The notes below the pieces were generated by a model. It worked only from the letters and a program-made list of their open reading frames with translations. It ran no database searches and was not told the DNA's origin. A program made the translations under genes and the position numbers. From the NCBI RefSeq assembly GCF_000218565.1, contig NC_015684.1:1116001-1180000 (forward strand): DNA of 64,000 nt, written 5' to 3'. This DNA comes from Afipia carboxidovorans OM5. GTDB taxonomy: Bacteria > Pseudomonadota > Alphaproteobacteria > Rhizobiales > Xanthobacteraceae. Positions 1 through 9,679 of the stretch are shown here, piece after piece (the first letter of the stretch is position 1; every line of letters begins with the position of its first letter).

Positions 1-176
1 GCGAGGGTCGGTGTCTCGGCGACGAAATTCGAAGGCGGCACCTGCATGCTCTTCAACGGTGCGGTGGCGAATTCCTCATGGGTGGCGCGCAGCACCGCCG
101 CTGTTCCCAGGCCGAAAACCAGCGTGGATGCCGAAAGGGCCACGATGATCGCCAAAAGCCGGAATCCGGGGAGCAT
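1..176 (-). CDS. Membrane-anchored or exported hypothetical protein, N-terminal part only
   Basis: Reading the minus strand from an ATG at 174-176 gives 58 codons open to the window edge. The product starts MLPGFRLLAIIVALSAS and continues with more hydrophobic residues to about residue 28, followed by a polar stretch (RATHEEF). This looks like an uncleaved signal anchor or a signal peptide. The rest of the gene lies outside the window, so the family cannot be named. It diverges from the L,D-transpeptidase gene, with about 330 bases between the starts. The reading is supported by the coherent membrane-anchor pattern and the absence of stops. Function is unknown. Confidence 0.6.
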   Translation of the reverse strand, partial: MLPGFRLLAIIVALSASTLVFGLGTAAVLRATHEEFATAPLKSMQVPPSNFVAETPTL

Positions 177-508
177 GGTGCAATCGTGTCCTGCCTCGGG
201 AGGCCCAAAAGAGGAGCCGGAGCCATTGGCCTTGAATCAGCGGCAGGTGAAAAGCGTGGCCTCCGTCCGGGCACGCCTGAAACCACCGTCGAATCAAGGG
301 CGAGCTAAGGATAGCCGAAAGGCTGCACGGCGCGCCGTGCAAAACCCGGGCGGGCCTGAAATGGCGGTGGATAGCGGTTTTGTGTTCCAACTGTCGCAAA
401 AAAGTCAGCACAGAGGGCTTTTTTTGCGTCATGTCTTGAATGCGCCGTGATCGTGGGCGATGTGGCGTTAACGATGCGGTTTCCGCTTCGCACTATCATA
501 GGGGCACA
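177..508. other. Intergenic region between divergent genes
   Basis: This roughly 330-base spacer separates the partial minus-strand gene from the L,D-transpeptidase. Short open frames run through it in several frames, but none has a convincing start signal or family resemblance. It should hold the two divergent promoters. I see no strong palindrome or known operator. Confidence 0.4.
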
Positions 509-1672
509 ATGTCCAATCGCCTTTCGACAAGCCTTCTGGTGCTGGCAGCGAGCATGGCCGGAATTCCGACTGCGCTGGCCCAGAATTATCCTCCGCCGCC
601 TGGCTATCAGCAGTCGCCCTATTCAGAAGCGAACCGCTATCAGGACAACCGGATGCCGGACTTCGACCGGCTGCACGACGACTCGCGTGGCGGGGCGTCG
701 CTGTCGGCTCCCGGTTTCCAGGATGCCGGCCCGCCGCAGCAGGGCTACCAGACATCGTCCGCACCGCCTGCCTATCAGGCCGCACCTCAGGGGCCGATTC
801 TGTCTCCGGACGATCCGCGCTATGGCCGCCCGCCGGATGCGCCGCCGCTCTATTCCGATCGTGGTCAGGGCGTGCCGCAGCAACAGCAGAACCCTGACGG
901 TTCGCTCCGCCCGCCGGGTGGAATCGATGCCGCCGGCATGCCGCAGCAGGGCCGGATTGGCGCCAATGGCCAGCCGGTGCAGATCGCCGCGCTGCCGGTT
1001 GAGGATCAGCCGGAAGTCGGCCCGCGGCCGGAGTTGCCCGCTCGCCTCCGCCGTCAGGAGGTCAACTTCAAGACCAAGGAGCCGGCCGGCACCATCGTCG
1101 TCGATACGGCGAACACCCAGCTCTATTACATTCTCGGCAACGGCCGGGCCGTCCGCTATGGCGTGCGCGTCGGCCGTGACGGTTTCACCTGGGCCGGTGT
1201 CCAGAAGATCACCCGCAAGGCCGAGTGGCCCGATTGGCATCCGCCGCCAGAGATGATCGAGCGCCAGCCTTATCTGCCGCGCTTCATGGCCGGTGGCGAC
1301 GGCAACCCGCTCGGTGCCCGCGCGATGTATCTCGGTAATACCGTGTATCGCATCCACGGCACCAACCAGCCGTCCACGATCGGCAAGTTCGTATCGTCGG
1401 GTTGCATCGGCATGCTGAACGAGGACGTCGAGGATCTGTTCGAGCGCGTCAAGGTCGGCACCCGCGTCGTGGTGTTGCCCGGTGGCCCGCCGCCGTCGGT
1501 GACCGCTTCGGCACAGCCCGCTGCCGATACGGCAGGCTACGGACCGTCGGCGAATGCCGCGCCGGCCGCTGCCGGTCATGCGCCGGGTGGCGCGCAAGCT
1601 GCACCGATGGGCGTTCCCAATCAGGGACCGGCCGCCGTGCCGCCGCTGCCCGCTCCGGTGAACGTGCGCTGA
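509..1672 (+). CDS. L,D-transpeptidase (YkuD/ErfK family), periplasmic
   Basis: This is a 387-residue exported protein of the YkuD family. These enzymes make 3-3 peptidoglycan crosslinks or attach proteins to peptidoglycan through a cysteine nucleophile. The ATG at 509 is chosen because it follows a GGGG Shine-Dalgarno-like run and gives a normal signal peptide (MSNRLSTSLLVLAASMAG, ending TALAQ). An upstream in-frame start at 440 would bury that signal. Residues 25-200 are rich in Pro, Gln and Tyr and probably form a disordered spacer. The YkuD domain covers about 200-335, with His283 (IHGTNQP) and Cys299 in SSGCIGM. The family motif normally has Arg after the Ile, and here it is Gly. The C-terminus is an Ala/Pro-rich tail. 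The gene ends at a strong bidirectional terminator. Confidence 0.93.
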   Translation: MSNRLSTSLLVLAASMAGIPTALAQNYPPPPGYQQSPYSEANRYQDNRMPDFDRLHDDSRGGASLSAPGFQDAGPPQQGYQTSSAPPAYQAAPQGPILSPDDPRYGRPPDAPPLYSDRGQGVPQQQQNPDGSLRPPGGIDAAGMPQQGRIGANGQPVQIAALPVEDQPEVGPRPELPARLRRQEVNFKTKEPAGTIVVDTANTQLYYILGNGRAVRYGVRVGRDGFTWAGVQKITRKAEWPDWHPPPEMIERQPYLPRFMAGGDGNPLGARAMYLGNTVYRIHGTNQPSTIGKFVSSGCIGMLNEDVEDLFERVKVGTRVVVLPGGPPPSVTASAQPAADTAGYGPSANAAPAAAGHAPGGAQAAPMGVPNQGPAAVPPLPAPVNVR

Positions 1673-1690
1673 TCTGACGATCGCAGAATA

Positions 1691-1729
1691 AAAAACGCCT
1701 CTCATCCAGATCGGATGAGAGGCGTTTTT
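1691..1729. terminator. Bidirectional rho-independent terminator
   Basis: A perfect 17-bp inverted repeat (1691-1707 with 1713-1729) surrounds a 5-base loop, with A-tracts and T-tracts at the ends. It lies between the convergent L,D-transpeptidase and gdhA genes and can serve both. Confidence 0.92.
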
Positions 1730-1785
1730 GTTTGGCGGTTGAGGGCTGTCCGGCGGGTGCCGGGCAACTCTAAAAGAAGCTGAAC

Positions 1786-3129
1786 TCAGACGATGCCGAG
1801 CGCGCGCATCGCTTCGGCGACACGGATGAAGCCCGCGACGTTGGCGCCGAGCACATAGTTGCCGGGCGAGCCGTAGGTCTCGGCCATCTCGGCACAACGA
1901 TCATGGATGTTGTGCATGATGGTCTCGAGGCGCTTCTCGGTCGCCTCGAAGGTCCACGAATCGCGCGAGGCGTTCTGCTGCATCTCTAACGCGCTGGTCG
2001 CGACGCCGCCGGCGTTGGCCGCCTTGCCCGGTGCGAACAGGATGCCCGCATCGAGGAATTTGCGGACGGCTTCCGGCGTAGACGGCATGTTGGCGCCTTC
2101 GCCCACGGCGATGAGGCCGTTCTTGAGCAGGGTCTGGGCGTCCTGACCGTTGAGCTCGTTCTGCGTCGCCGAGGGCATTGCCACGTCGGCAGGCACGTCC
2201 CACACCCGGCCGTTGGCGATGAAGGTCGCGCTGCTGCCCTTCGCCTTGGCGTACTCGGAGATGCGGGCGCGGTTCTTTTCCTTGATCTCCTTGAGGAGAG
2301 GCAGGTCGATGCCGGACTGGTCGACGACGTAACCGCTGGAATCCGAGCACGCGACGATCTTGCCGCCGAGCTCCATGATCTTTTCCATGGTGTAGATCGC
2401 GACGTTGCCCGAGCCCGAGACGACGACCTTCTTGCCGTCGAAGCCCTGACCGCGGGTCTCCAGCATGCGCTGCACGAAGTAGGTGGCGCCGTAGCCCGTC
2501 GCTTCCGTGCGCACCTGCGAGCCGCCCCAGGCCAGACCCTTGCCGGTCAGCACGCCGGATTCGTAGCGATTGGTGATGCGCTTGTAATGGCCGAACATGT
2601 AGCCGATTTCCCGCCCGCCGACGCCGATGTCGCCCGCCGGCACGTCGGTGTACTCGCCGAGGTGGCGATACAATTCGGTGATGAAGGACTGGCAGAAGCG
2701 CATGATCTCGCGATCGGAGCGGCCCTTCGGATCGAAGTCCGAGCCGCCCTTGCCGCCGCCGATCGGCATGCCGGTCAATGCGTTCTTGAAGGTCTGCTCG
2801 AAACCCAGGAATTTGATCGTGCCAAGATAGACCGTCGGGTGGAAGCGGATGCCGCCCTTGAACGGGCCGAGCGCCGAGTTGAACTGGACGCGGAAGCCGC
2901 GGTTGATGTGGATCTTGCCTTTGTCGTCGGTCCACGGCACGCGGAAGATGATCTGCCGCTCGGGCTCGCAGATGCGCTCGATCAGCGCGTCTTCTGCGTA
3001 ATGCGGGTGTTTGGCGATGACGGCGCCGACGCTGTCGAGCACCTCACGAACGGCCTGATGAAATTCCTCTTCGCCTGGGTTGCGGCGCAGCACTTCGGCA
3101 AAAATCGGCTGAAGCTTTTCGTCGAGCAT
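1786..3129 (-). CDS. gdhA: NADP-type glutamate dehydrogenase
   Basis: This 447-residue protein is full length for the hexameric NADP-dependent glutamate dehydrogenases. It interconverts 2-oxoglutarate plus ammonia and glutamate. The substrate-site lysine segment reads PIGGGKGGSDFDPKGRSD, and the dinucleotide-binding fold contains VVVSGSGNVAIYT. The C-terminus ends in the usual AGFIRVAEAM-type helix. The ATG at 3127-3129 follows AAGGA at normal spacing. The gene is monocistronic between the 1691-1729 terminator and the divergent ettA promoter region. A central nitrogen-metabolism role is well supported. Cofactor preference is inferred from length and family only. Confidence 0.97.
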   Translation of the reverse strand: MLDEKLQPIFAEVLRRNPGEEEFHQAVREVLDSVGAVIAKHPHYAEDALIERICEPERQIIFRVPWTDDKGKIHINRGFRVQFNSALGPFKGGIRFHPTVYLGTIKFLGFEQTFKNALTGMPIGGGKGGSDFDPKGRSDREIMRFCQSFITELYRHLGEYTDVPAGDIGVGGREIGYMFGHYKRITNRYESGVLTGKGLAWGGSQVRTEATGYGATYFVQRMLETRGQGFDGKKVVVSGSGNVAIYTMEKIMELGGKIVACSDSSGYVVDQSGIDLPLLKEIKEKNRARISEYAKAKGSSATFIANGRVWDVPADVAMPSATQNELNGQDAQTLLKNGLIAVGEGANMPSTPEAVRKFLDAGILFAPGKAANAGGVATSALEMQQNASRDSWTFEATEKRLETIMHNIHDRCAEMAETYGSPGNYVLGANVAGFIRVAEAMRALGIV

Positions 3130-3591
3130 TTAATCCTTCACCTGTCGTTATACGGGCACAACAATATGCAGCCGCCATGGGAGAGGGGGTCTGGTGGTGG
3201 CTGGGTGCTGTCGTTTGCCCCGAAGTGGTAAGTGGACGCCGCGGGACCGTCAATAACCTGACCGAAACTTGGCCGTTCATCGCGGGCATTTGGCGGGCAT
3301 TCCGTCGGAATCTCGAAAGATGTGACGGAAATGTCGAATTTCGGGAGAAACAGGCCCCCGGAGCGCCGCGTCGCCGGGGAGGGCCCGGCCAGCGCAGGGC
3401 CGGAATATCGCAGCCGGAATGCGCATGGCGCAAGCGTTTATGCGTGCAGGCAAGCCCTCAAAATCAGGCCGATCCGGTGAAACGCACGCGATGCTTGCGT
3501 CATGGAGCGGGATGGTTGCCCTTTCCTGCCGTCGTGGCTACATCACAGCAAGCAAAATCCCCGCACAGTTCGGTCTTCAGACAGGATCAAG
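3130..3591. other. Intergenic region between gdhA and ettA
   Basis: About 460 bases separate two divergent genes and must carry both promoters. Open frames cross it, but their translations are Arg/Ala-rich and have no plausible start or family match. I see no clear operator. A GC-rich imperfect hairpin near 3356-3380 is the only structure noted. Confidence 0.4.
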
Positions 3592-5241
<1,650 letters not shown>

Positions 5242-5258
5242 CGTGATAAGGGTACGGC

Positions 5259-6029
5259 ATGGCCGACTGGAGCGCGGAGCAGTATCTGAAGTTCGAGGAT
5301 GAGCGCACCCGGCCGGCGCGCGATTTGCTCGCGCAGATTCCGCGGCTTGAGGCACGGCAGATTGCCGATATCGGCTGCGGCCCCGGTAATTCCACCGAGC
5401 TTCTGGCGCGGCGCTGGCCGCAGGCGAAGATCATCGGCATCGATACCTCGGCCGATATGCTGCGTCAGGCGCGCGAGCGGCTGCCGGATGCGACGTTTAT
5501 CGAGGCGAACGTCGCGCATTGGGTGCCGCCTGCGGGCACCGATATCCTGTTCGCCAACGCAATCTTTCAGTGGGTGCCGGATCATCTGACGCAATTCAAG
5601 CGCCTTGCCGAAGGACTGCCGGAAGGTGGTGTGCTCGCGGTGCAGATGCCGGACAATCTCGATCAGCCCTCGCATGCGCTGATGCGTCAGGTCGCGCAGC
5701 TTCCGCAATTCCGCAAGCAGCTTGCGCATGCGGCCGAGGCGCGGGCCGCGCTGCCGCATCCCAGCGTCTATTACGATGCGCTGCGCCCGCTCGGCCGCGC
5801 TCTCGATATCTGGCACACGGTCTATCATCATGCGCTCGATGATGCTGCGGCGATCGTCGAATGGGTGAAGGGCACGGGCCTGCGTCCCTTCCTCGATCCG
5901 CTCGACTTTCCCGAGCGCAAGGAATTCCTCGAAGCCTACACCGCCCGCATCGCGGAGGCTTATCCGCCGCGGATCGACGGTAAGGTGCTGCTGCGGTTTC
6001 CGCGCTTCTTCATCGTGCTGACGCGCTAA
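5259..6029 (+). CDS. tam: Trans-aconitate 2-methyltransferase
   Basis: This 256-residue class I SAM-dependent methyltransferase starts MADWSAEQYLKFEDERTRPA, the hallmark N-terminus of Tam. Tam methylates trans-aconitate, a spontaneous inhibitor arising from the TCA intermediate cis-aconitate. The SAM-binding motif I is DIGCGPGNSTELL, followed by an acidic residue in IGIDTSADML. The ATG at 5259 has AAGGG about seven bases upstream. It lies close behind ettA and may be co-transcribed, though no functional link is evident. Confidence 0.93.
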   Translation: MADWSAEQYLKFEDERTRPARDLLAQIPRLEARQIADIGCGPGNSTELLARRWPQAKIIGIDTSADMLRQARERLPDATFIEANVAHWVPPAGTDILFANAIFQWVPDHLTQFKRLAEGLPEGGVLAVQMPDNLDQPSHALMRQVAQLPQFRKQLAHAAEARAALPHPSVYYDALRPLGRALDIWHTVYHHALDDAAAIVEWVKGTGLRPFLDPLDFPERKEFLEAYTARIAEAYPPRIDGKVLLRFPRFFIVLTR

Positions 6030-6195
6030 CGCATCTCACACCAAGCGTCTGCAGCCAGCCGGTTCCACTGGCGGTATGATGTCACGATGACAGCACAAAA
6101 AGCATTCTGCGGCTAAACGTCGTTGCGGCGCGGCATGACAGAATCGGACATTCTCGCCATCCGAAAAGCCATTTGACCGGATAGTGGAGATCGCA

Positions 6196-6780
6196 ATGTC
6201 GATGACCCCCGAAACGCCGCTGCCCCCGCGTGGCGTGGCGCTGCGCCCGATCCCGATGTTGATCTTCGGATCGCGTTGGCTGCAGTTGCCGCTCTACGTT
6301 GGATTGATTGTCGCGCAGTGTGTCTACGCCATCCTGTTCCTGAAAGAACTGTGGCACCTCATCCAGCACTCGTTCGATTTTTCCGAGCAACAGATCATGC
6401 TGGTGGTGCTGAGCCTGATCGACGTGGTGATGATCTCGAACCTTCTGGTGATGGTGATCGTCGGCGGCTACGAGACGTTCGTGTCGCGGCTCAATCTGCA
6501 GGGCCATCCGGACGAGCCGGAATGGCTGAGCCATGTCAACGCCAGTGTGCTCAAGATCAAGCTCGCGATGGCGATCATCGGCATCTCCTCGATCCACCTG
6601 CTGCGCACTTTCATTGAGGCCGGCAATCTCGGCGGCGTCGGACGCACCACCACCTATACGTCTGAGGGCGTGATGTGGCAGACCATCATCCACGTCGTCT
6701 TCATTCTCTCGGCCATCGGCATCGCCTATGTCGACCGCATTTCCTCCAGCCTCGAGGAGGAGGGCGCGCACGGCCATTGA
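6196..6780 (+). CDS. UPF0114 (YqhA-like) inner-membrane protein
   Basis: This 194-residue membrane protein has about four predicted hydrophobic segments (near residues 27-50, 70-95, 115-140 and 155-175) and the YqhA/UPF0114 pattern LIDVVMISNLLVMVIVGGYE followed by FVSRL. The family has no established biochemical function. The ATG at 6196 is preferred over a GTG at 6184 because GGAG sits 6-7 bases before it. It is followed by the lytic transglycosylase after a 45-base gap that ends at a dispersed repeat. Confidence 0.85.
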   Translation: MSMTPETPLPPRGVALRPIPMLIFGSRWLQLPLYVGLIVAQCVYAILFLKELWHLIQHSFDFSEQQIMLVVLSLIDVVMISNLLVMVIVGGYETFVSRLNLQGHPDEPEWLSHVNASVLKIKLAMAIIGISSIHLLRTFIEAGNLGGVGRTTTYTSEGVMWQTIIHVVFILSAIGIAYVDRISSSLEEEGAHGH

Positions 6781-6824
6781 GGCAGCAGCGGGATAGCGCG
6801 CAGCTAAACGCGAAAGGAATCGTT

Positions 6825-6911
6825 ATTGCGAGCGAAGCGAAGCAATCCAGTTCGGTTGGTTCTCAGGCGAGGGGTGGATTGCTTCGTCGCTTTGCTCCTC
6901 GCAATGACGGT
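6825..6911. repeat. Dispersed inverted repeat (family B) overlapping the mltB-like gene start
   Basis: The left arm runs attgcgagcgaagcgaagca (then atcc) and the right arm ggattgcttcg ending in cgcaatgacg, so the element is a long imperfect inverted repeat. Related copies lie at 23962-24113 and 61017-61099. Here it is not intergenic: the lytic transglycosylase start codon and about the first 28 codons fall inside it. Confidence 0.85.
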
Positions 6912-8094
6912 TGTGCCGTCGTCTGCCGCTGCCGCCGACGCAGACTTCACGCAGTTCATCTCCTCGCTATGGCCTGAAGCCGCAAAGGCCGGCGTCTCAC
7001 GCGCCGTGTTCGCGCGCGAGACCGGCGGGCTCGAGCCCGACTATAAGCTGCCGGATCTGTTGCTGCCGGGGCGGCCGAAAACCGGTGCGCCGTCGCAGGC
7101 GGAATTCGTTCAGGTGCCGGCGGACTATCTGCGGGAAGCAAGCATCGCTCGCCTTGCATCTCACGGTCGCACGCTGATGCAGCAGCATGCTGCGACGCTG
7201 CGCGCCATCGAACAGCGCTTCGGTGTGCCGGGGCCGATCATTCTTGCGATCTGGGGCCGCGAAACCGATTTCGGCCGTCATCGTCTGCCGTATGACGCGG
7301 TGCGTGTGCTGGCGACACAGGCCTATGTCGGTCGCCGCAAGGAGCAGTATCGTGGCGAACTGATCGCGGCGTTGCAACTCCTGCAAAGCGGCGTGGTGAC
7401 GCGCAAGGATTTGCGCGCGTCATGGGGCGGCGCTGTCGGCCTCACGCAGTTTCTGCCGTCCGAGGTGACGAAGCATGGCGTCGATTTCGATGGCGATGGC
7501 CGCGTCGACCTCTGGCATTCGGTACCGGATGCGCTTGCCTCCGCCGCGCAGCAACTCGTCAACAAGGGCTGGCAGCGTGGCGTGCGGTGGGCTTACGAGG
7601 TGCGCGCGCCGGGCAATGCCGACTGCACGCAGGGCGTGCCGGAAGTGACCAAGCCGATCGGACAATGGCTGCAGGAAGGCTTTGTGCCGGCGCGCGGTCT
7701 GCGCCTGAGCGCGGCCGAGCAGGCGCAAAGCGCATCGCTGTTGCAGCCGGAGGGCATCTACGGCCCGTCCTTTCTGACCACGCAGAACTACTTCGTCATC
7801 AAGGAATACAATTTCTCCGATCTCTACGTGCTGTTCGTTGGCCATCTCGCCGACCGCATGGCTGGCGGCGCGTCGTTCGAGACGCCATGGTCGGCCTCGC
7901 ACCAGCTTCGCACGATTTCGGTCGAGGCGATGCAGCGGCGGCTGACGGAATTGCGTCTGTACAGCGACAAGATCGACGGCAAGGCCGGGATGAAAACCCG
8001 CGCGGCGCTTGGTGCGTATCAGAAGAGAGCAGGCATCAAGGTCGATTGCTGGCCGAGCGAAGAAGTGCTGCGCGCGATGCGGGCCGGACGCTGA
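6826..8094 (+). CDS. MltB-family lytic murein transglycosylase with peptidoglycan-binding domain
   Basis: This 422-residue exported enzyme cleaves the MurNAc-GlcNAc bond in peptidoglycan with formation of 1,6-anhydro ends. The SLT-type catalytic domain covers about residues 42-345, with the likely catalytic Glu146 in AIWGRETDFGRH and the MltB-typical GAVGLTQFLPSE. A PG_binding_1 domain occupies about 355-420 (YSDKIDGKAGMKTRAALGAYQ). The TTG at 6826 is favoured because AAAGGAA lies eight bases upstream and it gives a basic n-region (RAKRSNPVRLVLRR), a hydrophobic core (CFVALLLAMTVV) and a PSSAAAADA cleavage region. That signal peptide is encoded by a dispersed repeat. A GTG at 6874 is a weaker alternative start. 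Confidence 0.9.
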   Translation: MRAKRSNPVRLVLRRGVDCFVALLLAMTVVPSSAAAADADFTQFISSLWPEAAKAGVSRAVFARETGGLEPDYKLPDLLLPGRPKTGAPSQAEFVQVPADYLREASIARLASHGRTLMQQHAATLRAIEQRFGVPGPIILAIWGRETDFGRHRLPYDAVRVLATQAYVGRRKEQYRGELIAALQLLQSGVVTRKDLRASWGGAVGLTQFLPSEVTKHGVDFDGDGRVDLWHSVPDALASAAQQLVNKGWQRGVRWAYEVRAPGNADCTQGVPEVTKPIGQWLQEGFVPARGLRLSAAEQAQSASLLQPEGIYGPSFLTTQNYFVIKEYNFSDLYVLFVGHLADRMAGGASFETPWSASHQLRTISVEAMQRRLTELRLYSDKIDGKAGMKTRAALGAYQKRAGIKVDCWPSEEVLRAMRAGR

Positions 8095-8125
8095 CTAAAA
8101 AATCTATCGTGCGAGATAGTCGGGT

Positions 8126-8359
8126 TTATCTGCAAACCTGGATGTCGCGCACATACCAGCCGTAACCGTCCCAGAGTCGTTCGGTGCCGAGGCGGCAGCC
8201 GCGCACGATAACACGGCCATGCGCGTGCGGGATGCGTTTGACCACGGGCGCGCGATCGGCGGGCATATCTGCGGCCGTCGCGGGCTGCACGATGGCGAAG
8301 GCACCAAAGGCGCCGAGCATCATCGCCGCGAGGGACAGCGCGCAGGGGGCTTTCATCAT
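8126..8359 (-). CDS. Small secreted protein, paralogue of the 8504-8788 gene
   Basis: This 77-residue product starts at the first of two adjacent ATGs (8357-8359), behind GAGGAGACG. It has a signal peptide (MMKAPCALSLAAMMLGAFGA, ending ATAAD). The mature part is short and basic and ends with ERLWDGYGWYVRDIQVCR. The neighbouring 8504-8788 product ends with almost the same motif, so the two are diverged tandem paralogues. A conserved Trp/Tyr/Gly patch plus paired cysteines suggests a small disulfide-stabilised envelope protein. No function is known to me. Confidence 0.75.
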   Translation of the reverse strand: MMKAPCALSLAAMMLGAFGAFAIVQPATAADMPADRAPVVKRIPHAHGRVIVRGCRLGTERLWDGYGWYVRDIQVCR

Positions 8360-8437
8360 CGTCTCCTCAAGCTGGCCGGTTGGTCGCTTTATCAAAGAGC
8401 CAAAAGCTTAAGGAGCAAAAGCTTAAAGAGAATCGCA

Positions 8438-8471
8438 AAACCCCGACCGGCGGGCCAGCCGGTCGGGGTTT
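8438..8471 (-). terminator. Rho-independent terminator downstream of the 8504-8788 gene
   Basis: A 14-bp perfect stem (8438-8451 with 8458-8471) with a six-base loop ends in a T-run on the minus strand. It separates the two small secreted-protein genes, so they are probably transcribed separately. Confidence 0.85.
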
Positions 8472-8503
8472 GGTGATCAAAGTCTTAAGCGTCGCGATAC
8501 GAC

Positions 8504-8788
8504 TTAATCGCAGATCTGGACGCGACGGACACGCCAACCATAGCCGTCCCAGAAACGCTCACGGCGCCAGTAGCAGGGCGGGCCGGCGACGTAGGCCGGG
8601 CCGGGGCCGTAATAGTACGGAGGAGGGGCAGAGGCAGCAGCGCTGCCGATAATGGCACCAGCGGCAAGACCGCCGAGAACGCCTGCTGCAACGGCACCGC
8701 CGTTACGCGCATTCGCCGGCGCCGGCGCCACAACGCTTGCTGCTGCAAGAACGGCGGCCGCCGCGGCTGCCAGAAACATCTTCTTCAT
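8504..8788 (-). CDS. Small secreted glycine/alanine-rich protein with C-terminal WDGYGW motif
   Basis: This 94-residue protein starts at 8788 behind AAAGGTGA. It has a long signal peptide (MKKMFLAAAAAAVLAAASVV, then PAPANA), a glycine-zipper-like stretch (AAGVLGGLAAGAIIGSAAAS) and a Tyr/Pro-rich segment (PPPYYYGPGPAYV). It ends with PCYWRRERFWDGYGWRVRRV and a final cysteine. The glycine-zipper segment suggests association with the outer membrane or cell envelope. The C-terminal motif is shared with the 8126-8359 product. Function is unknown. Confidence 0.8.
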   Translation of the reverse strand: MKKMFLAAAAAAVLAAASVVAPAPANARNGGAVAAGVLGGLAAGAIIGSAAASAPPPYYYGPGPAYVAGPPCYWRRERFWDGYGWRVRRVQICD

Positions 8789-8917
8789 GGCTTCACCTTT
8801 CGAAGTGTGAACGGCCCGGACAACGGTCACCGCGCCTGGAAGGTTGCACGAGCGCATTAAATGAAGTCTGAACGGGCGCGCCTGTTTTCTGCCATGAACT
8901 TCCTTGCCTCGCAGCAA

Positions 8918-8942
8918 AAATCCGGGCGCAGGGCCCGGATTT
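8918..8942 (-). terminator. Rho-independent terminator of the 8973-9329 gene
   Basis: A 10-bp stem (8918-8927 with 8933-8942) is followed on the minus strand by a T-run (TTTTTGC). It lies 31 bases beyond the stop of the minus-strand gene at 8973. Confidence 0.85.
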
Positions 8943-8972
8943 GGAAGGATCGGAAACTGTGATGAGAGCGAC

Positions 8973-9329
8973 TTAGAACAGCGCCGCGTACTGGCTGAAC
9001 CCGGCGCGCTGGGCGAATTGCATCGCAACCGCGCGCTGACGATCGTCGAGCGTCTCGAGGAGTGGCGTGACCGCAGGGGCGGCGCGACGGACGGCTTCCT
9101 CGGTGATCGGCTGACGCGACAGGGTGCGAAGCGCGGCGGCAACCGCCGGCCAGTATTTTTCCTGTTCCGCCTTGAGCTTAAGTGCGGCGCGGCAGCGGAT
9201 GATCGCGACCTCACTAATGGCGGCACGCAGCGTGGAAACCTTCGCGGGCTTGGCCGATGCATCCTGTGCGACGACGGGGGCGCTCATCGACATCAGGGCA
9301 ACGATAATGGCAATCGGAAGCTTCCGCAT
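8973..9329 (-). CDS. Small periplasmic helical protein, weakly CpxP/Spy-like
   Basis: This is a 118-residue exported protein. The chosen ATG at 9327-9329 gives signal peptide MRKLPIAIIVALMSMSA ending VVAQ. GAGG lies only three bases before it, so an ATG at 9344 remains possible. The mature part is Ala/Arg-rich and helical, with RCRAALKLKAEQEKYWPAVA. This resembles the QEKxWP element of LTxxQ/Spy-type periplasmic proteins in rhizobia. That assignment is an impression from one motif, so the function stays open. Confidence 0.7.
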   Translation of the reverse strand: MRKLPIAIIVALMSMSAPVVAQDASAKPAKVSTLRAAISEVAIIRCRAALKLKAEQEKYWPAVAAALRTLSRQPITEEAVRRAAPAVTPLLETLDDRQRAVAMQFAQRAGFSQYAALF

Positions 9330-9679
9330 GATCCTCGTTCGCATGTGCGTGATTAGGTTGCGCTGCGACGTACGTGGGCTATGTGACGAAATTGCGATCA
9401 TAGTCTTAAGCAAGTTTCTTCGGGTTTGTTCAGATCGATATAAATATTTGATATTGTTTGCTTTTAAGGACGGTGGCGAAACGCCGTAACACTCGGTCAG
9501 AAGTGTTGATCGGGGAACGTGCAGGGTTCTGCACAGCCCTCCGCCGTCGAGGTGTCTCGGTAAGGCCGTGTCCGATTCGCCTCAGTTTGGAATAGCTAGA
9601 AAGTGGCCCTTTTGCTTTTGCATCCGGCGAGGCGGGTGACATATCAATAAGCACCTTCTCTTTCGCAATGTTGGTGCTG
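9330..9679. other. Intergenic region upstream of bfd
   Basis: This 350-base region between divergent genes includes an AT-rich patch near 9432-9470 that stands out against the GC-rich background and is a plausible promoter region. A short palindrome lies at 9519-9534 (GTGCAG, 4 bases, CTGCAC). I see no convincing gene and no clear Irr-type box here. Confidence 0.4.

Noticed and set aside
623..1897. Minus-strand frame of 424 codons across the L,D-transpeptidase gene
   Set aside because: It crosses a strong bidirectional terminator and the gdhA end, and has Arg-rich composition.
8403..8432. Short tandem repeat (caaaagcttaa, two copies)
   Set aside because: Two imperfect copies next to a terminator with no clear role. 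Too small to interpret.
9587..9605. Second Irr box before bfd
   Set aside because: TTTGGAATAGCTAGAAA matches only part of the element and is not a palindrome.
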